NCBI RefSeq assembly: GCF_030817415.1
Contig: NZ_JAUSZI010000002.1
Location: forward strand, 9,548,001-9,612,000
DNA length: 64,000 nt
Direction: 5' to 3'
Source: Streptomyces umbrinus
GTDB lineage: Bacteria > Actinomycetota > Actinomycetes > Streptomycetales > Streptomycetaceae
A program made the translations under genes and the position numbers. Below are positions 42,441 through 51,300 of the stretch, one piece after another. Below the pieces are notes generated by a model. That model made no database searches. It saw only the letters and a list, made by a program, of their open reading frames with translations, and was not told where the DNA came from. Every line of letters starts with the position of its first letter. Position 1 is the stretch's first letter.

Positions 42441-43262
42441 TCAGGCGACGCGGTACTGCTCGTCGCGGGCGTCGGTGATGAACATCTGGCCCGGCGCGTG
42501 AGTGATCGCGAACGGCGGCCGTGAGGCCATCACCGCGGCCTGCGGCGTCACACCGCAGGCCCAGAACACCGGGATGTCGTCCGGCTCGGCGTCCACCGGA
42601 TCACCGAAGTCGGGGCGGGCGAGGTCCTCGATGCCGAGGCCGCCCGGATCGCCGCAGTACACCGGGCTGCCGTGCACCGCGGGCAGCAGGCTGGTCTCCC
42701 GGATCGCCGCAGGCAGGTGCTCGGGCGGCACCGGCCGCATCGACACCAACATGGGGCCGTGCAGCCGCCCCGCGGGACGGCACTGGCGGCTGGTCACGTA
42801 CATGGAGACGTTGCGCCTCTGCTCGATGTGGCGCATCGGCACCCCCGCCTCGGACAGCGCCGACTCGAAGGTGAAGCTGCACCCGATGAGGAACGACACG
42901 AGGTCGTCGCGCCAGTGGGCCAGTACGTCCGTGGGCTCCTCGGCCAACGCGCCGTGCTCCCACACCCGGTAGCCCGGCAGATCGGTCCGCAGATCGGCGT
43001 CGCCGGCCAGGACGGTCGTCCAGGAACCGGCGTCGGTGACGTCGAGCACCGGGCAGGGCTTCGGGTTGCGCTGGCAGAACAGCAGCATGTCGTACGCCCA
43101 GTCGGCCGGCACCGAGATCAGGTTCGCCTGGGTGTGGCCCGCCGAGCAGCCCGCGGTGGAACCCGACACTCCCGAACGGAACCGGGAGCGTGCCTCTGCC
43201 GGGCTCCACGCGTGCGCGTGGTCGTCGAGAAGGTTCAGGGAGCGGTGTTGCGTACGGTTCAC
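42441..43262 (-). CDS. ycsI: YcsI-family putative hydro-lyase (DUF1445)
   Basis: The 273-residue protein reads [20 protein letters not shown] and [16 protein letters not shown], then [19 protein letters not shown] and [20 protein letters not shown], all typical of DUF1445/YcsI. A related domain in mammalian D-glutamate cyclase interconverts D-glutamate and 5-oxo-D-proline, which fits the neighbouring 5-oxoprolinase genes; action on 5-oxoproline or its D-form is an inference. GTG 43262 has AAGGAG upstream and overlaps the MFS gene stop. The longer frame upstream is an alternative reading across the transporter gene. Confidence 0.9.
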   Translation of the reverse strand: MNRTQHRSLNLLDDHAHAWSPAEARSRFRSGVSGSTAGCSAGHTQANLISVPADWAYDMLLFCQRNPKPCPVLDVTDAGSWTTVLAGDADLRTDLPGYRVWEHGALAEEPTDVLAHWRDDLVSFLIGCSFTFESALSEAGVPMRHIEQRRNVSMYVTSRQCRPAGRLHGPMLVSMRPVPPEHLPAAIRETSLLPAVHGSPVYCGDPGGLGIEDLARPDFGDPVDAEPDDIPVFWACGVTPQAAVMASRPPFAITHAPGQMFITDARDEQYRVA

Positions 43263-44578
43263 AGGAGCTCCTTCCCACGGGTCTCGGGCAGACCGATCAG
43301 GGCCAGCGCCGCGAGACCGTATCCGATCGCGCCGAAGACCAGCGCGCCCCCGACGCCCCAGCTGTCGGCCAGGAAGCCGACGACCGTCGGGAAGACCGCG
43401 CCCACGGCACGGCCGGTGTTGTACGTGAAGCCCTGTCCCGTGCCGCGCACCGCGGTCGGGTACAGCTCGCTGAGGAACGAGCCGAAGCCGCTGAAGATCG
43501 CCGACATACAGAAGCCGAGCGGGAAACCGAGCACCAGGACAAGGGTGTTGGCGCCGCTCGGGATGTTCGCGTAGGCCAGGATGCAGACCGCCGAGAGGAT
43601 CGCGAAGAGCAGGATGTTGCGCTTGCGGCCCAGCTTGTCGGTGAGATAACCGCCGGTCAGATAGCCGATGAAGGCCCCGGAGATCAGGAACGTGAGGTAG
43701 CCGCCGGTGCCGACGACGGACAGCCCGCGGTCCGTCTTGAGGTAGGTCGGGACCCAGGTGGCCAGCGTGTAGTAGCCGCCCTGGACGCCCGTGGAGAGCA
43801 GGACCGCGAAGATCGTCGTCTTCAGCAGTCCGGGCGCTGCGGCCGTGCCCGGCTTGAAGATCGTGGCGAACGAGCCCTTCTCGGGGCTCTCCTCGCGGCG
43901 CTGGGCCGCCTCCGGAGCGTCCTTCACATTGCGGCGCACCCAGACGACGAGCAGGGCGGGCAGCGCCCCGGTCCAGAACATCACGCGCCAGGCGAGGTCG
44001 TCGTCCAGGTACTGGAAGACCAGTGTGTAGACCAGTACGGCGAGTCCCCAGCCCACGGCCCAGGAACTCTGGATCGCGCCGAGCGTGCGCCCCCGGTGCT
44101 TGGGGCTCGCGTACTCGGCGACCAGTATCGCGCCGACCGCCCACTCACCGCCGAAACCGAGCCCCTGGAGAGCACGGAAGACCAGCAGGGTCTCGTAGTT
44201 GGGCGCGAAGCCGCAGGCCACGGTGAAGACCGCGTACGTGATGACGGTGATCATCAGCGCCTTGACGCGCCCGATCCGGTCCGCGATCACACCCGCGGCC
44301 GCGCCGCCGATGGCGGACACGACCAGCGTGACGGTCGTGAACAGCCCGGTCTGGCCGCTGTTGAGGCCGAAGTACGCGGACAGGGCGACCATGCTCAGCG
44401 GCAGCGTGAAGTAGTCGTACGAGTCCAGCGCATAGCCGCCGAACGCGCCGCCGAAGGCGCGGCGGCCGCGCGGACCCAGGGCTCGCAGCCAGGCGAACGC
44501 GCCCTCGTCGGCGGTGGGTTCACCCGCTTCGGGGCGCGTCTCGGTGTTCAGGGCCTGCGGTGGAGGGGTCGTGCTCAT
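43259..44578 (-). CDS. MFS transporter of the 5-oxoproline gene cluster
   Basis: The 439-residue protein has 12 predicted helices. The aromatic-acid/sialate-type MFS motifs are present: [60 protein letters not shown] and the mid-loop [17 protein letters not shown]. It is the first gene of the operon and has GAGGTG before the ATG at 44578. The operon context suggests uptake of 5-oxoproline or a related acid with protons, which is inferred. It is divergent from the GntR regulator. Confidence 0.9.
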   Translation of the reverse strand: MSTTPPPQALNTETRPEAGEPTADEGAFAWLRALGPRGRRAFGGAFGGYALDSYDYFTLPLSMVALSAYFGLNSGQTGLFTTVTLVVSAIGGAAAGVIADRIGRVKALMITVITYAVFTVACGFAPNYETLLVFRALQGLGFGGEWAVGAILVAEYASPKHRGRTLGAIQSSWAVGWGLAVLVYTLVFQYLDDDLAWRVMFWTGALPALLVVWVRRNVKDAPEAAQRREESPEKGSFATIFKPGTAAAPGLLKTTIFAVLLSTGVQGGYYTLATWVPTYLKTDRGLSVVGTGGYLTFLISGAFIGYLTGGYLTDKLGRKRNILLFAILSAVCILAYANIPSGANTLVLVLGFPLGFCMSAIFSGFGSFLSELYPTAVRGTGQGFTYNTGRAVGAVFPTVVGFLADSWGVGGALVFGAIGYGLAALALIGLPETRGKELL

Positions 44579-44742
44579 GGGCACCTCACAGATGAGGGAC
44601 GGGAGGGTGCTTGAGGACTGAGCCGTACGGGAGCAGTGGTGGTGCGGGTTGTGGCGTGGGGAAGCAGTTGCGGTGCCGAACTGTGGCGTGCGGAAGCCGT
44701 CGGCTCCGGGACGAGCGGCCGGTGCCTGACTAGCAAGGTAGA

Positions 44743-44759
44743 GGATCGTTGAACGATCC
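44743..44759. promoter_or_regulatory. GntR/FCD operator between the MFS and regulator genes
   Basis: GGATCGTT (44743-44750) and AACGATCC (44752-44759) form a perfect palindrome around one G; the inner TCGTTGAACGA fits the GT-N3-AC pattern of FadR/FCD-type GntR sites. It lies in the 229-base divergent gap. Binding by the adjacent regulator is inferred. Confidence 0.65.
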
Positions 44760-44807
44760 CTCAATACCCATGTTGTTTCGTTCTTGTATCTGCGATTGAA
44801 TTCGGGC

Positions 44808-45503
44808 GTGGCCGAACTGAACGGACTGGCGGACGACCGCGCGCTGCTGGGTCGCACCAGCACTGCCGAGCGGGTCTCGGACATCCTCAGAAGCCGGATC
44901 GCCGAAGGGTTCTTCCCCCCCGGCACACGGCTGTCGGAGGACAGCATCGGCAACGCGCTCGGTGTCTCGCGCAACACGCTGCGCGAGGCGTTCCGGCTGC
45001 TCACGCACGAACGGCTGCTCGTCCACCAGCTCAACCGGGGTGTCTTCGTGCGGGTCCTGACCGTCGAGGACGTCGAGGACATCTACCGCACCCGCAGCCT
45101 CGTCGAATGCGCCGTCGTGCGCGGACTCGGCGAACCGCCCTACGCGGTGGACGGCCTCGCCACGGCCGTCGCGGACGGGCGACGGGCGTCCCGCGAAGGT
45201 GACTGGAAAGGCCTGGGTACGGCCAACATCCACTTCCACCGGGAGCTGGTCGCGCTCGCCGGCAGCGCCCGCACCGACGAACTGATGCGCAGTGTCTTTG
45301 CCGAACTGCGCCTCGCCTTCCATCTGGTGGACGACCCCCGCCGGCTGCACGAGCCGTACCTCGCCCGCAACGGCCAGATACTGCAGGCACTCCAGGACGG
45401 CGACCGCGGGGAGGCCGAGAGCCTGCTCGGCGTATACCTGGATGATTCCCGCAAAAGGGTTGTGGAGGTCTACGGCCGCCGCGTGGCGGAGGACGCCCCT
45501 TAG
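44808..45503 (+). CDS. GntR-family regulator with FCD domain
   Basis: The 231-residue protein has a GntR winged helix (about 15-85: RVSDILRSRIAEGFFPPGTR, IGNALGVSRNTLREAFRLLT) and an all-helical FCD ligand domain (about 95-215). The FCD metal ligands appear in ANIHFHRELVALAGSARTDE and the later FHLVDDP and YLARNGQILQALQ segments. GTG 44808 is chosen; an upstream TTG at 44784 adds eight residues. It probably represses the divergent transporter/pxp operon through the palindrome at 44743-44759. The stop codon TAG falls in the centre of a dispersed palindrome. Confidence 0.88.
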   Translation: MAELNGLADDRALLGRTSTAERVSDILRSRIAEGFFPPGTRLSEDSIGNALGVSRNTLREAFRLLTHERLLVHQLNRGVFVRVLTVEDVEDIYRTRSLVECAVVRGLGEPPYAVDGLATAVADGRRASREGDWKGLGTANIHFHRELVALAGSARTDELMRSVFAELRLAFHLVDDPRRLHEPYLARNGQILQALQDGDRGEAESLLGVYLDDSRKRVVEVYGRRVAEDAP

Positions 45504-45544
45504 GGGCGCGGGGCTGTGACATTTGCGGCTCCGCCGCGTGGGCG
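45494..45544 (+). repeat. Class A dispersed terminator repeat at the GntR stop codon
   Basis: CGCCCCT (45494-45500) and AGGGGCG (45502-45508) surround the T of the TAG stop. The following 36 bases, beginning GGGCTGTGACATTTGCGGCT, are identical to those after the hairpin at 53086. It acts as the transcription terminator of the GntR gene. Confidence 0.8.
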
Positions 45545-45649
45545 CGCCCAGCCGCAGTCAACCCGCGGACAACAAACCACCCGCAGTGGCCCGGCGATCC
45601 CAGCGGAGCGTTTCGGTCGTTGTCAGACCGAGGACCTAGTCTGTGCACC

Positions 45650-47176
45650 GTGACTTCGCCTGCATCGACGGACAGCGTTCCGCCCCAGCTCAGCGCGGGG
45701 CCGCGCCCCGCACCGGGCCCGGCCGCCGACGAGGGACTGGCGCGGCGGCTGCGCGCGCTCGCCTGCACCGCGCCGCTGCACGACCTCGACGTACGCAAGG
45801 CGAACCTGGCGGGTGAGTACTCGGTGTACGGGATGGCGGAGGTGGCCCTCGCCGCCATCGACCTCGTCACACTGAACATGGACTTCGACACGGGCGCCGA
45901 CCACGACCAGATAGTGGCCAGGCTCATCCCGCGCATCGCCGCCCAGGCCCCGCGCCGGCCCGTCGTCGAGCACGAGCGCGTCGCCCGCTGGGTCCTGGAG
46001 AACCTCATCAACGTCGGCAGCGTCGACCGCGGCTTCCGGGCCGTATACGGCACGTTCGCGCCCGACGGTTCGTATGTGCGCCGGGACTACGACTTCAAGC
46101 TCATCGAGGAGGTGCCCGGCTACGGAGGGAGCGTGTATCTCCGTACGACGGACGAGGCGGTCAACGTTCTCGTGGGCGCCCTCGACACCGACGTCACCAG
46201 TGCGCAGATCGCCGCCGAGGTCAAGCTGGAGGTGCTGATCAGCCGCGGCCGGCTCGCGGACGCGCAGCTCGCCGCCGAGCAGGCCCGCTACCGGACCGTG
46301 CAGTACTCCGAGACGCTCCGCCGGGCCCTGGACGCGACCCGGCGCAACGTACGGGCGGTGGACTGGCTGCAGGCCGTGCCCGACATGATCGCCGAGGCGC
46401 TCGACCACGTCGCCGACCGCTATCGCCACGAGAACGCGATCCTCACGAACATCCGCAAGGCGCGGGACGAGTCGGAGGACGCCGAGCAGAAGCGGCGGGC
46501 CGCCGAACTCGTCGACATCGTCAAGGACTGCATCCGGCGGCACACGCAGTTGCAGTCCCGTCTCCTGGAAGCCGGGCCGCTGTTCCGTGCCGAGCAGGAC
46601 CGGCAGGCCTTCGCTACGCCCATGACGACGTCCGGGATAGATCTGTACGGGCATCTCGTCGCGCCCGTACTGCCGTTGCCCGTGGAGCAGGCGCTGCGGG
46701 TGTCCGACGCGTTCTTCGCCCGTGGGACGGGGCTTCGGACGCCCGCGTCCGTTCGGGTCGGTGACCTTGTCGATCTTCTGCTGACACCGCCGATGGAGCG
46801 GGAGCACCTCGGTGCCGAGATGCCCGAGCCGGATCTGATCGCCACGCCGGACGACAGCCGGTTCAGTGAGGAGCAGCTCGCCGCCGCGATGGAGCTCCTC
46901 GACCTGCCTGCCGACGCGCCGCGGCGGCTGTCCGGGCTGCTGGCCGACGCGCGGCGCCAGGACCCCGAGCTGCCCTATCTGCTTGCCCTGCTGGCCGTGC
47001 ACGCGGCCAGTCCGCCGGTCGGCACGGCGTATCGGCAGGGTGAGGAGAAGTTGCTGTTCGCCGTGGACGACGGGACCGAGCTGGACGATCCGGAGTTCGG
47101 TGGGGCCGATCTGATCGTGGGGATGGCTCTGCTGGATGCGGTGGGGATGGCTGCGGATCGGAAGGATGCGGCGTGA
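45650..47176 (+). CDS. Kleisin-like subunit of an SMC complex (MksF/JetA-like)
   Basis: The 508-residue soluble protein is largely helical. The first 170 residues look like winged-helix modules (AIDLVTLNMDFDTGADHDQI, GYGGSVYLRTTDEAVNVL). AQIAAEVKLEVLISRGRLAD follows, then long helices typical of the middle of MukF/MksF/JetA proteins. It is the first of three same-strand genes ending in a giant SMC ATPase, which supports the kleisin role. The GTG at 45650 has no Shine-Dalgarno, but TAGTCT lies 8 bases upstream, so the mRNA is probably leaderless. The assignment rests on architecture and context and needs a profile search. Confidence 0.5.
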   Translation: MTSPASTDSVPPQLSAGPRPAPGPAADEGLARRLRALACTAPLHDLDVRKANLAGEYSVYGMAEVALAAIDLVTLNMDFDTGADHDQIVARLIPRIAAQAPRRPVVEHERVARWVLENLINVGSVDRGFRAVYGTFAPDGSYVRRDYDFKLIEEVPGYGGSVYLRTTDEAVNVLVGALDTDVTSAQIAAEVKLEVLISRGRLADAQLAAEQARYRTVQYSETLRRALDATRRNVRAVDWLQAVPDMIAEALDHVADRYRHENAILTNIRKARDESEDAEQKRRAAELVDIVKDCIRRHTQLQSRLLEAGPLFRAEQDRQAFATPMTTSGIDLYGHLVAPVLPLPVEQALRVSDAFFARGTGLRTPASVRVGDLVDLLLTPPMEREHLGAEMPEPDLIATPDDSRFSEEQLAAAMELLDLPADAPRRLSGLLADARRQDPELPYLLALLAVHAASPPVGTAYRQGEEKLLFAVDDGTELDDPEFGGADLIVGMALLDAVGMAADRKDAA

Positions 47177-47254
47177 ACGCTCCGCTGGGTTCGCCGGGTG
47201 GGTGCGGGTTGCTTGTGACCTGCGGCTTCGTCGTGGCTTGTCGCGCAGTTCCCC

Positions 47255-47272
47255 GCGCCCCTAGAGGGGCGC
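47255..47272. repeat. Class B palindrome inside the SMC-complex gene cluster
   Basis: GCGCCCCT (47255-47262) and AGGGGCGC (47265-47272) flank AG, preceded by GTCGCGCAGTTCCCC. It lies in the 139-base gap between the kleisin-like and small-subunit genes and may lower read-through from the first gene into the next two. Confidence 0.75.
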
Positions 47273-47315
47273 TTGTCCTCAGCCCCGTATTCGAGTTCAG
47301 GGAGTTGTAGTAGTC

Positions 47316-48194
47316 GTGACCGAGCATGTCGAGTGGAGTGAGCCGGAGGCTGTCGCCCCTCCGATGAGCAGCGCCGTCACTCCCGCCGACGCCGCTGATG
47401 CCGCGCGGCTGGTGGCCTTTGGGTTGCAGCCGAAGTTGCAGCCCGCGCGGGATCAGGAGTACGCCGAACTGCTGCGGAGGTACCGGGAGGATCCGGCCTT
47501 CGCGCGGTTGGCCGATGCCGTGGCGACCGGGCTCGGGCTTGTGGTGCTGGAGGTGTCCCCGCGGGCGGGGATGGCGGTGACCGCGGCCGAGGACTCGGTG
47601 TTCGCCGTGCGGATGGGGGACTACGCGCGGCGGACGTCGGCCGACTCGGGGGACCGGTTCCTGCACGGGCTCGCGCATCTCGCCGTCGCCGCCATGGCGT
47701 TCCCGCGCCCGGAGGACCTCGCCGACGACGGGTACATCGGGCGGGTGTCGGTGAACGGCGTCGACGCCTTCGTTCGGCAGGCCTGTCGGCGGTTGGAGGA
47801 GCAGGCCGAGGTGCACGGGGAGAACACCGACCCGGCGACCGACGCACCGGGCCTGGAGGCCGCCTGGCGGATCTGGGCGCGGCGCAGTTCCACCGGGGCC
47901 ACCAAGGACGCCCGAAGACTTGCCGGTTCGACCACCGGCATCATCGGCAAGGCCGTCGCGTTCCTCACCGACTCGGGGTTCCTGCAGCGCACCGGGGACG
48001 ACGGCGGGGGGACGTACCGGACGACCGCCCGCTACCAGCTCCAAATACGGGACATGGCCGGCAGTGCCGCGATGGCCGAGCTGCTGGAGCTCGGCATCGT
48101 GCCGGTCACCGACGGCACCGCCAGCCTGCTGCCCGCCGAGGACACCGAGGATCTGGAGCTGGCCGCCGATGCCGGACTGCCGTTCCACTCGTGA
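47316..48194 (+). CDS. Small winged-helix (KITE-like, MksE/JetB-like) subunit
   Basis: The 292-residue protein is soluble. It has a central DNA-binding-like or KITE-like winged-helix stretch: DRFLHGLAHLAVAAMAFPRP, the helix-rich TTGIIGKAVAFLTDSGFLQ, and a beta hairpin GGGTYRTTARYQLQIRDMAG. Position and size fit the MukE/MksE/JetB partner that bridges kleisin and SMC. GTG 47316 follows AGGGAG by about 12 bases. The gap to the SMC gene is 120 bases. The family could not be proved by eye. Confidence 0.45.
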   Translation: MTEHVEWSEPEAVAPPMSSAVTPADAADAARLVAFGLQPKLQPARDQEYAELLRRYREDPAFARLADAVATGLGLVVLEVSPRAGMAVTAAEDSVFAVRMGDYARRTSADSGDRFLHGLAHLAVAAMAFPRPEDLADDGYIGRVSVNGVDAFVRQACRRLEEQAEVHGENTDPATDAPGLEAAWRIWARRSSTGATKDARRLAGSTTGIIGKAVAFLTDSGFLQRTGDDGGGTYRTTARYQLQIRDMAGSAAMAELLELGIVPVTDGTASLLPAEDTEDLELAADAGLPFHS

Positions 48195-48314
48195 ACCCGG
48201 CGGTCGGCCCACTGACCGGGACCCGCCGGCCCCGGTCCACCGCCCCGACCCTCTGACCGACCGCCTCAACTTCCTCTACGACTACTCCCTTTACGACTAC
48301 GAGAGTCCGCCGCC

Positions 48315-51300
48315 ATGTACGAGCTGTCCCGGGTCCGCCTCTACTCCATCGGGCCTGCCGGTGCGCGCTACGCCGACACCGTGCTGGACCTGCGGGGTGT
48401 CGGCGAGCCCGTGCCCGACCCCGCGCCCACGCAGGCGGAGTTCTTCGAGGAGGAGCCCGTCGGGCCGCCGCGCCGCCCCGCGCCCGCCGGTGTGCTCTTC
48501 CTGGAGAACGGCGGTGGCAAGTCCGTACTGCTCAAGCTGATCTTCTCCGTGATGCTGCCCGGCCACCGGAACACGCTGGGCGGTGCCAGTTCCGGCGTGC
48601 TGCGGAAGTTCCTGCTCGCGGACGACTGCGGGCACGTGGCGCTGGAGTGGCAGCACACGCTGACCGGCGAGTGTGTCGTGGTCGGCAAGGTCAGTGAGTG
48701 GCGGGGGCGCCAGGTCTCCAACGATCCGCGGAAGTTCGCGGAGGCCTGGTACTCGTTCCGGCCCGGGCCCGGGCTGAGCCTGGACAATCTGCCGGTCGCC
48801 GAGGCCACTTCCGTGCGGCCGTCGGCCGAGGGTGCCTCGGGCGCGCAGGGGCGCCGGCGCACCATGAAGGGCTTCCGGGACGCGCTCACCGAGGCGGGCA
48901 AGGCGTACCCGCACCTCGAAGTGCACTGGGAGGAGATCCACGACCGCTGGATCGAACACCTCGGCGACCTGGGCCTCGACCCCGAACTCTTCCGCTACCA
49001 GCGCGAGATGAACGCCGACGAGGGTGAGGCCGCCGGTCTCTTCGCCGTCAAGAAGGACTCCGACTTCACCGATCTGCTGCTGCGGGCGGTCACCGACACC
49101 CGGGACACCGACGGGCTCGCGGACCTGGTCGGCGGATTCGGCAACAAGCTGGGGCGGCGGGCCGAGCTGATCGCCGAGCGCGAGTTCACCGCCGGGTCCG
49201 TCGACCTGCTCGGGCGGATCGTCGAGGCGACCGCCACGCGTTCGCGTGCACGGGACATCCACGCGGGCGCCGAGCGGCGTACGAGGACACTGGCGCGGCG
49301 GCTCTCCGCGCGCGCCGGACAGGAGCGGGGCCGCACCGGCGATCTTGCCCAGCAGGTCACCGCCGCCGCCCACCGGGTCACGGAGGCCGACAGTTCCCGG
49401 GAGCGCAGCGCGCTGATCTCGGCCCAACTCGCCTACCGGCACGCCTCCTTGGCGCTCGCCGGCGCCGAGAAGGGCGCGGCCGCGCAGAAGCGGGAGCTCG
49501 CCGACGCGCGCACGCTGCACTCCGCGTGGCAGGCCGCCGAGCTGGTGCTGCGGCACCGCGCCTCCGCCGACCGCTCCGCGCGCGTGGCCGTCGCCATCCG
49601 CGAGGCCGAGCGGGACGCCGCGCCCGCGCTGGCCGCGCGTGCCAAGGCCGCCGCCGATCTCGTACGAGCACTGCACGCCGCGGCAGAGGGGGCCGAGACG
49701 GTCGCCAACGAGGAGGAGGAGCGGTCCGCCGCGCTCCAGGAGGTCGGCGAGGCCGCCTACCGGGACTCGACGTCCGCCGCCACCGAGGCACAGCGGGCCC
49801 GCAGCGAGATCGGCCATCTGCGGCAGCGCCTCAGCGAGGTCGAGCAGGAGACCGCCGAGGCGGTGCGCGCCGGGTGGCTCGACGACACCGCCCCTGACGC
49901 CGACCCGGCCCGTGCCGCGCTCGCCGCCAGTGACGCCGAGAAGACCGCCGTCGCCGCGTGGGACACCGCGCGCGAGGCATCCCGCCGCACGACGGAGCAC
50001 TCCCGCGAGGCGGCGTCCGCCGAGTCCCGCGCCGAGCTGACGGCGGCCCGCGCGGCCGACGCCGCGACGGCCGCCGAGCGCGCCTACGACGCCGAGAGGG
50101 GGACCGCCCGGGCGCTGGCGGGGGAGGAGCGACTGGCCGAACTGCTGAGCCTGCCGGGTGCCTCCGGCGGTTCGGGGGGCTCCGGCCGCGGCGGGTTGCC
50201 GCAGCCGCGGCAGGGCGCGGGCACGGCTTCCACCGAGGGCGCCGCGCGAGCAGGCGGAGCCGATCACGGGAACACGTCGGGCCGTGGCTCCGGGACGGGC
50301 CCCGGCGCCGACGCAGCGGGCACCCGTCGAGGACGGGGCGGCCCGGACACCGAAGCCGACTCCGACGAAGCACCCCTCTCCGCCGAGGAGTTGGACCACT
50401 ACGCCGACGAGCTCCGGGAGCTCCTCGACGACGGGGTCGCCTCCGCCGAGCGGCAGCTCTTCGAGTTGCGGACCGCAGCGGCCGACGACGCGCGGATCCT
50501 CGGCGCGCTCGGTGACGGCGGGCTGCTGCCGCCAGGACCCGACGTGCTGGCGACCGTGGAGTACCTGGGCGAGCACGGCATCCCCGCGCTCCCCGGCTGG
50601 CGCTACCTCGCGCAGGCCGTCGACCCCGTCGACCACGCGCGCGTGCTGGCCGCGCGGCCCGAGCTGGTCGACGGCGTGATCATCACGGACCCGGACACCC
50701 ACGCACGGGCCCGCGAAGCCCTCGCCGACGCCGCGCTGCTCCCGCGCTCCGCGGTGGCCGTCGGCACGGCGGCCGCGCTGCTCGCCCCGACCCCGGCCCC
50801 GGACACGGGCGACGGGGGCCGTGTCGATGTCTTCCTCGTCCCGCCGAACCCGGCCATGCACGATGAGCACGCCGCCGACGAGGAGCGGCAGACGCTGCGT
50901 ACGCGCGCGACCGAACGGGACGAGGAGATTCGGGAGTTGGCGGCCCGGCTCGCCAAGGACCGGGAGCTGGCCGCACGGCTCGCCTCCTGGCGGACGGGCT
51001 GTCCGGCGGGGCGGCTCGCCGAGCTGGCCACGGCGGCCCACGACGCGCGCGCGTTCGCCGAGGAGTCCGAGGCCGAGCTGTCCGAGGCGCGTACGGTCCG
51101 GGCCGAGGCCGACGAATCGGCGGCCGAAGCGGCCCTTGTGCGCGACGAGCGGCAGGAGGCCGCGCAGCGGGCCCGGCGCGCCGCCGACGCTCTCGCCGGA
51201 CTCGCCTTCCGGCTGCGCGAGCGCGCCGGCTGGCAGGTCAAGCTGCGCGAACTCGCCGACGACGCCGCCGAGTCGGAGGCCCGCGCCCAGTCCTGCCTGG

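Noticed and set aside
45623..47002. Minus-strand frame across the kleisin-like gene and 48297-51041 across the SMC gene
   Set aside because: Composition is that of reverse reading of Ala/Glu/Arg-rich helices (Gly, Val, Gln, His rich); no family motifs.
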